The position numbers and the translations under genes are program-made. A stretch of 6,152 bases of DNA from Chloroflexota bacterium (GTDB taxonomy: Bacteria; Chloroflexota; Anaerolineae; Ardenticatenales; Ardenticatenaceae). Position 1 is the first letter of the stretch, and every line of letters starts with the position of its first letter. Shown one piece after another: positions 1 to 6,052 of this stretch. Below the pieces are notes generated by a model. That model searched no databases. It was not told where the DNA came from and saw only the letters and a list, made by a program, of their open reading frames with translations. Location of the stretch: contig DOUV01000835.1 in NCBI GenBank assembly GCA_003520455.1, forward strand, positions 1 through 6,152. Direction: 5' to 3'.

Positions 1-27
1 GAACGGGGCAACACCGTATCCGAATAA

Positions 28-35
28 GAACGTTC
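28..35. repeat. 8-bp palindrome upstream of the M48 gene
   Basis: GAACGTTC is a perfect 8-bp palindrome about 38 bases before the proposed start of the membrane peptidase gene. It could be an operator half or chance. No convincing -35/-10 pair was found in bases 1-72, so the promoter may lie outside the window. Confidence 0.2.
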
Positions 36-62
36 AAAATAACGCGATCTGCTCTTGTTGAT

Positions 63-66
63 GAGG
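63..66 (+). promoter_or_regulatory. Ribosome binding site that decides the M48 start
   Basis: GAGG lies six bases before the GTG at 73. The other in-frame starts (TTG 55, ATG 61, ATG 67) have no purine-rich stretch at a usable distance. This favours GTG 73, but the four-base match is modest and ATG 61 remains possible. Confidence 0.4.
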
Positions 67-72
67 ATGATT

Positions 73-1422
73 GTGGCGCGCAGTGAGGTTACTCAGACAA
101 CCGTTTCAGCGGCCCGAGCTGGGGTGCCGCCCTGGCTCTGGTTTTGGGTCGCCGCCTTTCTTGCTTCCGCGCCCGCCTACCTTGACCTCTGGCGCCGCGG
201 CTTTGAAGATCTTGGCCTGCTGCGCGAGTCTACCCGCAGACTCCAGGCCGTCGATCCCTCGTTTGGACGTCTCAACTTCCTGCTCTACCCGTCCGTTCTG
301 GTAGAGGTCATTCCGACCGTCGCCCTGCTGTTGGGGCTCCTCGTCACACTCATCCCCTGGCTGAGAGCCGTCTACGTCGAGCGGCGGTTCGGGCTCGGGC
401 CGCCGGCGGGGCTCCCGGCGGAAGTCCAGGCGTTCTTGCGCCTCCACGCCCCGAATCTCCAGGTGAAGGTCAACCTGCTCCGCCCCAGACAGTTGGCCTT
501 TGTCTACCCGAGCGGCTACCGCAAGGCCACCCTGGCCCTTTTTGGTGGCTTCATCAAACTGTGGCGCTCCGACCGGCAGGCGGCCGAGGCCGTGTTGCTC
601 CACGAGATCGCCCATTATCGCCGCGGGGACGCGCTCATCCTGGGCACGGGCAGCTTCTTCGAAAGTGTCATCAAATACGCCCTGCTCTACTACCTGCTCT
701 TCCTGGTCCTCCCATTCGCCGTCCTCGTGGCCGACCAGTTGGTCAGCTCGCGGCGAGAACTTGTCGATTTCGGTCTCGCTTCTTCCACCGTCTGGGCGCA
801 CCAGCTCGAGCAAATCGCGACGATCGACCTGCCCGGGATCCTGTTCACGACGCTTGGGTATTTGTTTCGCATTGCCGGCTTTTTCGTTCTGCCGCTCGCG
901 GGGATCTGGAGCGCGGAACTCAATGCCGACTGGTTCGTCATCAGCCAGCAACAGTCCATCGAGGGTGTCTCCCATGGACTCGGCAGCTTCTCCACCAGAG
1001 TTCCGTGGTGGCGTTGGCTCCTGTTCCACCTCTCGCATCCGCCCACGCGCCTGCGGACCTGGCTGCTCGCTCATCCCGGCCCAACCCGGTTGAGCGGGCT
1101 TCTATTCCTGTTCCCGTTGGGCTACGGGATCAGACTTCTCATCCTCCACGGCTACGCCATCACGAGCTACATGAGCCTCGCCAGTCCCTGGGAAACGATC
1201 TGGCAGGCTTCCATCGACAACTCGGTGAACTACGTTGTAACACTGCTGCCGATCTGGCTTGCAATGACCGCTGTGCTCCTCTTCTGGCCACTCCTGGCAC
1301 GACCCTGGGAATTTCTTTTCGCTCGGGAATCGAGCGCCACATATCGATCCGATTATGGTGTCTATGCTCTCGCTGCCGCCGGTGTCGGGGTTGTCTACCT
1401 GCTTGCCTCCCTGCTTGTTTGA
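73..1422 (+). CDS. Integral-membrane M48-family zinc metallopeptidase (Ste24/HtpX-like)
   Basis: This is a 449-residue membrane zinc protease, probably acting on membrane proteins or peptides in the cytoplasmic membrane. Zinc motif HEIAH is at residues 177-181 (two His ligands and catalytic Glu178), followed by YRRGD. The downstream ELNAD at 282-286 fits the M48 E-x3-D motif, with Glu282 as third ligand. HPPTRLR from 322 matches the conserved HPP..R element of M48 enzymes. About seven hydrophobic segments are visible, near 21-41, 76-97, 199-224, 255-280, 341-366, 387-408 and 428-449. The HExxH precedes the third segment, as in HtpX and Ste24, which flank their catalytic domain with membrane helices. 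The C-terminal three-helix extension after HPP is longer than in HtpX. No cleavable signal peptide is apparent. The start is GTG 73 because of GAGG at 63-66; ATG 61 adds four residues and TTG 55 six. It converges on the terC-like gene and has no same-strand partner here. The substrate is unknown. M56 is a less likely alternative family. Confidence 0.85.
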   Translation: MARSEVTQTTVSAARAGVPPWLWFWVAAFLASAPAYLDLWRRGFEDLGLLRESTRRLQAVDPSFGRLNFLLYPSVLVEVIPTVALLLGLLVTLIPWLRAVYVERRFGLGPPAGLPAEVQAFLRLHAPNLQVKVNLLRPRQLAFVYPSGYRKATLALFGGFIKLWRSDRQAAEAVLLHEIAHYRRGDALILGTGSFFESVIKYALLYYLLFLVLPFAVLVADQLVSSRRELVDFGLASSTVWAHQLEQIATIDLPGILFTTLGYLFRIAGFFVLPLAGIWSAELNADWFVISQQQSIEGVSHGLGSFSTRVPWWRWLLFHLSHPPTRLRTWLLAHPGPTRLSGLLFLFPLGYGIRLLILHGYAITSYMSLASPWETIWQASIDNSVNYVVTLLPIWLAMTAVLLFWPLLARPWEFLFARESSATYRSDYGVYALAAAGVGVVYLLASLLV

Positions 1423-1436
1423 GTGAGACCCTGGCC

Positions 1437-2285
1437 TCATCCGCTCTGGATCAAGGTACTCATCATGCTGACCAGGGCACCAACCGGCCGGGTCGCCAGG
1501 CGGAAAGCAGCCATTGCCACGCTCAACAGTCTCTGGGCGGCGAGCAGGAGCGGCCGCAGCGCCTGCAGGGGCCGCCAGTGCTGGTAGAGGACCGCCAGCA
1601 GCAGGATCGAGAGCGACATCCCAAACTGCAGCAGCGCCGGAATCTGGAAGTGGAAGAGCTCTTGCAGGATGAGCAGGCCCCCAATGACGAGTACCAACAC
1701 GTAGGCGGTCGGTTCGAGAATCGGCTCGCGCTGGACGAACGCGGTAAAGAGCCCCGCCGCGAAGCGCATCGTCAAAATTCCGAAGGCCACGCCGATCATA
1801 ACAGCCACGATATGATTCGAGAGTGCCACAGCCGCAACGACATTGTCCAGGCTAAAGGCCAGATCGGCCAGTTCTACTGCCAAGACGACCCGCCAAAAGC
1901 TCTGACCAGCCGTGCGGCGGCTTGCCTCGTCCGTCTTTCCCCCATCGTCCTCGTTTCGCGCGAGGTGGTCCACTGCCAGGTAGACCAGGTAGAGTCCGCC
2001 GAGCAAGCGCAACCAGGGGTTTTGAATGACGATGTGCGCTGCCAGCAACATCACCCCGCGCCCCAGGTAAGCTCCGAGCAAGCCAACCTTGAGCGCGGCC
2101 TGCTGCTGGGGGCCCAACACCGGGTTGAGCATCCGACCCAGCGGGCGCAGCGCGCGCGGCCAGGGCACGCCTCGGTCACGCGGCAGTGGTACCACCATCG
2201 CTCCCAGCACGGCAGCGTTATCGATGGAGAGGATCCCCTCGAGAAAGAAGAGTTGCAGGATGATCGTGATCCAACTCAGCGTCAT
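1437..2285 (-). CDS. TerC-family integral membrane protein
   Basis: This 282-residue polytopic membrane protein belongs to the TerC family, whose members are linked to tellurite resistance, Mn2+ or other metal export, and membrane stress. The diagnostic feature is an internally repeated acidic motif. LEGILSIDNA (15-24) carries Glu16, Asp22 and Asn23, and ELADLAFSLDNVV (138-150) carries Glu138, Asp141, Asp147 and Asn148. These intramembrane carboxylates are the expected metal-binding residues. Hydrophobic segments occur near 5-32, 66-86, 92-106, 131-153, 157-181, 194-211 and 217-234. A charged loop (108-128) separates the two repeats. The tail after 235 is basic and amphipathic. ATG 2285 is preceded by GGAGGG at 2289-2294. 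It is the last gene of the lon-usp-terC run, 78 bases after usp, and its stop is 14 bases from that of the M48 gene. No yybP-ykoY (manganese) riboswitch fits in the upstream gap. The family assignment is firm; the transported ion cannot be read from sequence. Confidence 0.88.
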   Translation of the reverse strand: MTLSWITIILQLFFLEGILSIDNAAVLGAMVVPLPRDRGVPWPRALRPLGRMLNPVLGPQQQAALKVGLLGAYLGRGVMLLAAHIVIQNPWLRLLGGLYLVYLAVDHLARNEDDGGKTDEASRRTAGQSFWRVVLAVELADLAFSLDNVVAAVALSNHIVAVMIGVAFGILTMRFAAGLFTAFVQREPILEPTAYVLVLVIGGLLILQELFHFQIPALLQFGMSLSILLLAVLYQHWRPLQALRPLLLAAQRLLSVAMAAFRLATRPVGALVSMMSTLIQSG

Positions 2286-2288
2286 GCG

Positions 2289-2294
2289 CCCTCC
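2289..2294 (-). promoter_or_regulatory. Ribosome binding site of terC-like gene
   Basis: On the minus strand GGAGGG stands three bases before ATG 2285. Its GGAGG core has the same four-base spacing as the site of usp, which supports the chosen start. Confidence 0.6.
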
Positions 2295-2302
2295 ACGCAG
2301 CA

Positions 2303-2327
2303 GGTGACCGGCCTGGGACCCGGCACC
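2303..2327 (-). promoter_or_regulatory. Intercistronic hairpin between usp and terC
   Basis: GGTG and CCGG (2303-2306, 2308-2311, with one bulged base at 2307) pair with CCGG and CACC (2320-2327), giving an eight-pair stem with an eight-base loop. In the minus-strand transcript it lies just upstream of the terC ribosome binding site. A six-U run (2331-2336 on the complement) precedes the stem in that direction rather than following it, so this is not an ordinary intrinsic terminator. It could affect mRNA processing, stability or terC translation. In such GC-rich sequence chance formation is possible. Confidence 0.3.
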
Positions 2328-2363
2328 GTGAAAAAAGCGAACCCAATCAATTGTGAGACGATT

Positions 2364-3212
2364 TCAATCAACTAACAATACCGAGCATTCTACTTCGCTG
2401 AGCAACCGCGCGAGGGCCTGGCCCTGCCGCAAGGGGCTCTCGCCAGGGAGCACCAAGACACAGCTTCCTTCCGCCCGCACCGCCGCGGCGAGGGTTGGCG
2501 TGTCCGCTCTGATCAGCCGGTGGGAGCGCGCCCGCAATCCTCGCGCCCACAGCCATGCATCTGCGTGCGCTTGCAGGCGGGAGGCGCTCGCCGATCCATC
2601 CGCCACAATCAGAACCGTCAACTGGCGGTTGGCACGGCGCGCCAGGTGGGTGGCCACGGCCAGGGCCGCGTGAGCGCCGGGCGAACCGTCGTAGACAACC
2701 AGCATGGGGGCACCTGGCCGAACCCGGCCCTGAAGAATCAAGGCCGGCCGGGGTGTCTCCGACACGACGGCGTGGGCGGTCGATCCCAGCCGGGCAGGCC
2801 CGGCGAGCGACCAGCCCACCTTTCCCAAGGCGATGAGGTCCGCCTCCGATGCCGCGGCCAGCACCTCCGAGGCGACCGGTCCACGCGTAACGCGAAAGGC
2901 CCAGCGCACCTGAGCCTGTCCGGCGATCAGCATCAACGCCTGGCGGGCCCGCTCCGCCTGGACCTGGAATTGCCGCTCGACCTCCCGCCGATCAAACTGG
3001 CGGACGGTCGCCGAAAAGAGGCCCATCTCGCGCGAGAAAGGCAAGTCGGCGACCCGCACAAGATTGATGTCCTCGACGAAGAGGCCTAGCAACTCGGCCC
3101 GCAGGCCGGCCGCCAGTTCAGCCGCTGCATCAAGGGCGGCCAGACTATAAGATGACACATCCAGTGCCACCAAAATGCGTTGGATGGCCGGCTCGCGCTC
3201 TGCCTCGCTCAT
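2364..3212 (-). CDS. Tandem-domain universal stress protein (UspA family, ATP-binding type)
   Basis: This is a 282-residue cytoplasmic stress protein with two UspA-like halves. The first half (about 11-161) begins QRILVALDVS with Asp18. It carries the nucleotide-binding signature G-x2-G-x9-G-S exactly: Gly130, Gly133, Gly143, Ser144. This places it among ATP-binding USPs. The segment LFVEDINLVRVADLPFSREM (44-63) is typical of USPs with an inserted helix after strand 2. The second half (about 168-282) starts LVVYDGSPGA and ends in a hydrophobic strand (CSVLLVD), but its glycine signature is not recognisable, so it is probably a degenerate, non-binding domain. The chosen start, ATG 3212, has GGAGG at 3217-3221 and overlaps the lon stop as ATGA. 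An in-frame TTG at 3254 would add 14 residues inside lon and is rejected. The overlap indicates translational coupling, so the USP should be made with the protease. Regulation of the protease or the TerC protein by this USP is inference. Confidence 0.9.
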   Translation of the reverse strand: MSEAEREPAIQRILVALDVSSYSLAALDAAAELAAGLRAELLGLFVEDINLVRVADLPFSREMGLFSATVRQFDRREVERQFQVQAERARQALMLIAGQAQVRWAFRVTRGPVASEVLAAASEADLIALGKVGWSLAGPARLGSTAHAVVSETPRPALILQGRVRPGAPMLVVYDGSPGAHAALAVATHLARRANRQLTVLIVADGSASASRLQAHADAWLWARGLRARSHRLIRADTPTLAAAVRAEGSCVLVLPGESPLRQGQALARLLSEVECSVLLVD

Positions 3213-5635
3213 ACGTCCTCCGCTTGCATGGCTGACGCTCGGAAGGCCAACCAACTCTCGGCCATCTGGAGGAGGCGCGCTTCCGCCAGGGCGTTGAGGC
3301 TGCCCGCCGGGTACTTTCCCGCTGCGTCCCGTTCACCCGCCGGGACGCCAGTTAAGAGCTCGATTCCCTCGTCGACCGTCCCGGTCGGGTATATGTGGAA
3401 CCGCCCGGCGGCCACGGCCTCGACCACATCCTGCCGCAGCATGAGATGCTCGACATTGGAGGCGGGAATGAGGACTCCCTGGTCACCGGTCAGCCCTCTG
3501 GCATTGCAGAGATCGAAGAAGCCCTCGATCTTCTCGTTCACGCCACCGATCGCCTGCACTACGCCGTGCTGGTTCACCGAACCCGTCACCGCCAGGGACT
3601 GCTTGATCGGCACGCCGGCGATGGCCGAGAGGAGCGCGTAGAGCTCAGCCGACGAGGCACTGTCCCCGTCAACCCCGCTGTACGATTGCTCGAAGACCAG
3701 GCTGGCCGCCAGCGAGAGCGGCTGTTTCGCGGCGTAGCGCGCGCCCAGGAAGCCGGAGAGGATGAGCACCCCCTTCGAGTGGATTGGCCCGCCCATCTGC
3801 ACCTCCCGCTCGACATCGATCACCTCACCCTTCCCAAGCCGCACCTGGGCGGTGATGCGGCTGGGATGACCAAACGCAAAGCCGCCCAGTTGAACTACGG
3901 ACAGCCCATTGACCTGGCCCACCGCCGCGCCGTCGGTGTCTACCAAGATTGTACCCCGAACCATCTCATCCAGCAGACGCTCACGCAGCCGGTCGGCGCG
4001 GTAGGTTTGCGCGTCAATCGCGCGCTGAACATCGGCAACACCGGCGATCCCATTCCCGTTCTCGCCGGCCCAGTAGTCCGCCTCACGGAGCAGATCGATG
4101 ACACTGCGCATGTGCGTCGAGAGTTTCTTGGCGTCTCCCACCAGGCGGGCACTGCGCTCGATGATCCGCACCACCGCCGCCCGGTCGAAAGGACGCAAGC
4201 CCTCTTTGCGAGCCAGAGTGGCAATCAGCCGGGCATAGAGGCCCTGGCTGGCCGGGCTGCGATCCATCTGATCGTCGAGGTCCGCTGCCACCTTGAACAG
4301 CTCACCGAAGTCGGGATCGAGCGCGCAGAGCAGATAGTACAAGGGGCGGTCGCCGAGCAACGCGACTTTCAGATCAAGCGGGATGGGCTCCGGCTCCAGG
4401 GAGACGGTGCTGACCAGGCCAAGGGCCTGGCCCGGCGACTCGATCCGGATCTGGTGCGATTGCAGCGCCCGCTTGAGCCCCTCCCAGGCGTAGGGTTGCT
4501 GGAGCACTTCAGCAGCATCGAGGATCAGGTAGCCCCCGTTGGCGCGGTGCAACGCACCCGGCTTGATCAGGTTGAAATCGGTCACCAGCATGCCCAGCTG
4601 GGCGATGTGTTCGGCGCGGCCGAGGAGATTCTGGTACGTCGGGTTGTCCTCGTAGATAACCGGTGCTCCCTGCGGAGCACTATGGTCGACCAGGACATTT
4701 ACCCGGTAGCGACGTAGCGACGGTGCTCCCATGAGCGAGCGCGGCACAGGTACCTCCAGACCGTCGGTCGACGCCACTTCTTCTGGCCGGGTAAAATCTT
4801 TCGCGTTCTCAAGCACATCCTGCTGGACAGCATCCAGGTACTCGACGACCCCCGGGTAGGCAGCATATCTCGCGCGCAGCTCGTCGATGGGCGGGCCAAC
4901 AGCGGCGTCAGTGACCGCACGGTTCAACATCCGCACCCGCTCTTGCCGCTCGCGCTCCAAACGCGGAATCTGGAGCAAAATCTTTTGAAGCTCAGCCTGA
5001 AGTTCCTCCACGGCGGCCTCCAGGCGCTTCTGCTCGCTCTCGGGGAGTTTCTGAAACTCTTCCGGCGCAATCACCTCGCCGCCCCGCAGGGGAGCCACGA
5101 CCAATCCGGCGGGCGTACGGAGCACCGCGAGGCCCTGTTCCACGGCCCGCCGCTGAAGCTCGCCGAGCATCTTCTCCGGTCGTTCCTTGAGTTCCTGTTC
5201 GATACCCTGCCGGTGCGTCTGGTACTCCTCGCTCTCGAAGGCGGCCGGAAGAACTGTCCGCAGTTCCTGCACCAGCTGCTCCATATCGCGGCGCAACTGC
5301 ACTCCGGTGCCGAGCGGCAAAGCCAGTGCCCGTGGTTTGTGGGGCTCCTCGAAGTTGTTGACGTAGCACCAAACCGGCGGGACGGGCCGGCTGGCGGCCC
5401 GCTGCTCGAGAAACTCGCGTACCAGGGAATGTTTCCCCGTTCCAGCCGGCCCCAGGGCAAAGATGTTGTAGCCATCTCGCTCGATACCAACACCAAACCG
5501 CACGGCCTCCACCGCCCGCGGCTGCCCGATAATCTCAGTCAGATCCTCCAGATCTGCCGTCGTCTCAAACGAGAATTGGCTGGGATCACAGCGCCGGTTG
5601 AGTGCCTCGGCGCCTAATTCGTTGACGCTTGCCAC
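3209..5635 (-). CDS. Lon-like AAA+ Ser/Lys protease (AAA_32 type)
   Basis: This 808-residue cytoplasmic protease of the S16 (Lon) clan has the AAA_32 layout rather than the LonA N-terminal domain. A short N-terminal part ends in an IIGQPRAVEAVRFG segment (35-48). It is followed by the P-loop GPAGTGKH (62-69), a charged, coiled-coil-prone insertion (about 135-240), and a Walker B-like GGYLILDA (367-374, Asp373). A helical lid with LVGDAKKLSTHMR (498-510) follows. The C-terminal protease domain (about 555-765) contains DGDSASSAE with nucleophile Ser659 and GGVNEKIEGFF with Lys702, the Lon dyad. The length suits the roughly 800-residue members of this subfamily. The odd point is His69 (codon CAT, 5429-5431) where Walker A normally has Ser or Thr, and Ala374 in place of the Walker B Glu, so ATP hydrolysis may be weak. 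LonC-type relatives in Thermus and Meiothermus are reported to act without ATP. The start is GTG 5635, with GGAAGGA eight bases upstream and an in-frame stop at 5666-5668. It is the first gene of the operon. Confidence 0.9.
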   Translation of the reverse strand: MASVNELGAEALNRRCDPSQFSFETTADLEDLTEIIGQPRAVEAVRFGVGIERDGYNIFALGPAGTGKHSLVREFLEQRAASRPVPPVWCYVNNFEEPHKPRALALPLGTGVQLRRDMEQLVQELRTVLPAAFESEEYQTHRQGIEQELKERPEKMLGELQRRAVEQGLAVLRTPAGLVVAPLRGGEVIAPEEFQKLPESEQKRLEAAVEELQAELQKILLQIPRLERERQERVRMLNRAVTDAAVGPPIDELRARYAAYPGVVEYLDAVQQDVLENAKDFTRPEEVASTDGLEVPVPRSLMGAPSLRRYRVNVLVDHSAPQGAPVIYEDNPTYQNLLGRAEHIAQLGMLVTDFNLIKPGALHRANGGYLILDAAEVLQQPYAWEGLKRALQSHQIRIESPGQALGLVSTVSLEPEPIPLDLKVALLGDRPLYYLLCALDPDFGELFKVAADLDDQMDRSPASQGLYARLIATLARKEGLRPFDRAAVVRIIERSARLVGDAKKLSTHMRSVIDLLREADYWAGENGNGIAGVADVQRAIDAQTYRADRLRERLLDEMVRGTILVDTDGAAVGQVNGLSVVQLGGFAFGHPSRITAQVRLGKGEVIDVEREVQMGGPIHSKGVLILSGFLGARYAAKQPLSLAASLVFEQSYSGVDGDSASSAELYALLSAIAGVPIKQSLAVTGSVNQHGVVQAIGGVNEKIEGFFDLCNARGLTGDQGVLIPASNVEHLMLRQDVVEAVAAGRFHIYPTGTVDEGIELLTGVPAGERDAAGKYPAGSLNALAEARLLQMAESWLAFRASAMQAEDV
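3217..3221 (-). promoter_or_regulatory. Ribosome binding site of usp inside the lon 3' end
   Basis: The minus strand reads GGAGG four bases before ATG 3212, within the last codons of the protease gene. Together with the ATGA overlap it fixes the usp start and supports coupled translation. Confidence 0.65.
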
Positions 5636-5643
5636 GGTGTCTG

Positions 5644-5650
5644 TCCTTCC
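5644..5650 (-). promoter_or_regulatory. Ribosome binding site of the lon-like gene
   Basis: The minus strand reads GGAAGGA eight bases before GTG 5635. It is the only good site near the first in-frame start after the upstream stop at 5666-5668, so it supports the GTG start. Confidence 0.6.
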
Positions 5651-5680
5651 TGGGATGTTATCGGTTCACTCGGCTCCATC

Positions 5681-5714
5681 GAGAGGAGGGCACAAAAACG
5701 GGATGCCTCCTCCC
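5681..5714 (-). promoter_or_regulatory. GC-rich hairpin in the lon 5' leader
   Basis: Bases 5683-5692 pair with 5704-5712: nine pairs with one bulged G and an 11-base loop. A G-U pair (5713/5682) and a G-C pair (5714/5681) extend the stem at its base. In the lon mRNA the 5' arm is GGAGGAGG-like and the 3' arm CCUCCUC-like. The loop contains five U, but no U-run follows the stem, so it is not a standard terminator. It lies about 45 bases before the lon start and may modulate the leader. The function is unknown. Confidence 0.35.
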
Positions 5715-5759
5715 CGTCGGCTCTCGGCCATGCTTCTGCTTCTTTTCAGAGGGTCATCC

Positions 5760-5769
5760 CACAGCTGTG
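5760..5769. promoter_or_regulatory. 10-bp palindrome near the presumed lon transcription start
   Basis: CACAGCTGTG is a perfect 10-bp palindrome just downstream of the -10-like TACAAT on the minus strand, where transcription would begin. An operator here could repress lon-usp-terC. I cannot match it to a known regulator, and neither the CIRCE (HrcA) nor the HAIR (HspR) heat-shock element is visible in the leader. Confidence 0.25.
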
Positions 5770-5772
5770 AGA

Positions 5773-5778
5773 ATTGTA
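5773..5778 (-). promoter_or_regulatory. Candidate -10 element for lon-usp-terC
   Basis: The minus strand reads TACAAT, five of six matches to the sigma-70 -10 consensus, about 138 bases before the lon start in a locally AT-richer stretch (5770-5830). No good -35 sits 16-18 bases upstream (the sequence there is close to GTGCAT), so the promoter may be weak, activator-dependent or read by another sigma factor. Confidence 0.25.
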
Positions 5779-5820
5779 CATCATCCCCCGCGATTATGCA
5801 CCTGGATCAATGGTATTATT

Positions 5821-5835
5821 ACTGGTTACTCCAGT
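5821..5835. repeat. Short inverted repeat upstream of the candidate lon promoter
   Basis: ACTGG and CCAGT flank TTACT, forming a perfect five-pair inverted repeat about 45 bases upstream of the -10-like element, an ordinary place for an activator site. It is short and may be chance. Confidence 0.2.
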
Positions 5836-5970
5836 CCTCAGAGGGCCGCTAACAGTCGAGCGGAAGAGGAGTGACGCCCCTGGCGACCTGGCGGCCCAGT
5901 GCTGGAGGGACTGGCGGCAGAGCGGCGGGCCGAGCCGGACGGCAGTGATTCCTGGTGCGCTTCGGCGCTC

Positions 5971-5986
5971 GAGTCGATCACGACTC
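5971..5986. repeat. Perfect 6-bp inverted repeat with 4-base loop
   Basis: GAGTCG (5971-5976) and CGACTC (5981-5986) flank ATCA. No T-run follows on either strand, so it is not an intrinsic terminator. It could be a protein-binding site. Confidence 0.3.
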
Positions 5987-6036
5987 ACCTATGGCGCGTG
6001 GGCGCGATGCTCTTTCTCGCTGGGTCTGCGGGCCGC

Positions 6037-6052
6037 TATCGATTTATCGATT
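6037..6052. repeat. Tandem 8-bp direct repeat
   Basis: TATCGATT occurs twice head to tail, each copy containing the palindrome ATCGAT. This AT-rich patch stands out from its GC-rich surroundings. It may be a binding site or a replication slippage product. Confidence 0.35.

Noticed and set aside
106..1074. 322-codon minus-strand frame antisense to the M48 gene
   Set aside because: It has a Glu/Arg/Gln/Gly-rich composition without motifs, and the opposite strand carries the zinc-protease signature.
2286..2363. Possible Mn2+ (yybP-ykoY) riboswitch ahead of the TerC gene
   Set aside because: The gap is only 78 bases and shows one simple hairpin, not the multi-helix fold of that riboswitch.
561..2375. 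604-codon plus-strand frame overlapping the M48 gene in another frame and running antisense to terC
   Set aside because: Its product is rich in Arg, Gln, His and Pro with no domain, and it overlaps two genes with clear family motifs. It is a by-product of GC-rich codon use.
3212..3254. Upstream TTG start for usp giving 14 more residues
   Set aside because: The ATG at 3212 has a strong ribosome binding site and the ATGA overlap, and the extra residues do not resemble a USP N-terminus.
4663..4680. Perfect 7-bp stem with a 4-base loop inside lon
   Set aside because: It encodes ordinary protease residues, has no T-run, and such stems are expected in GC-rich coding sequence.
3395..4717. 440-codon plus-strand frame antisense to lon
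   Set aside because: It has no recognisable motif, lies wholly inside the well-supported protease gene, and its composition is typical of an antisense shadow.
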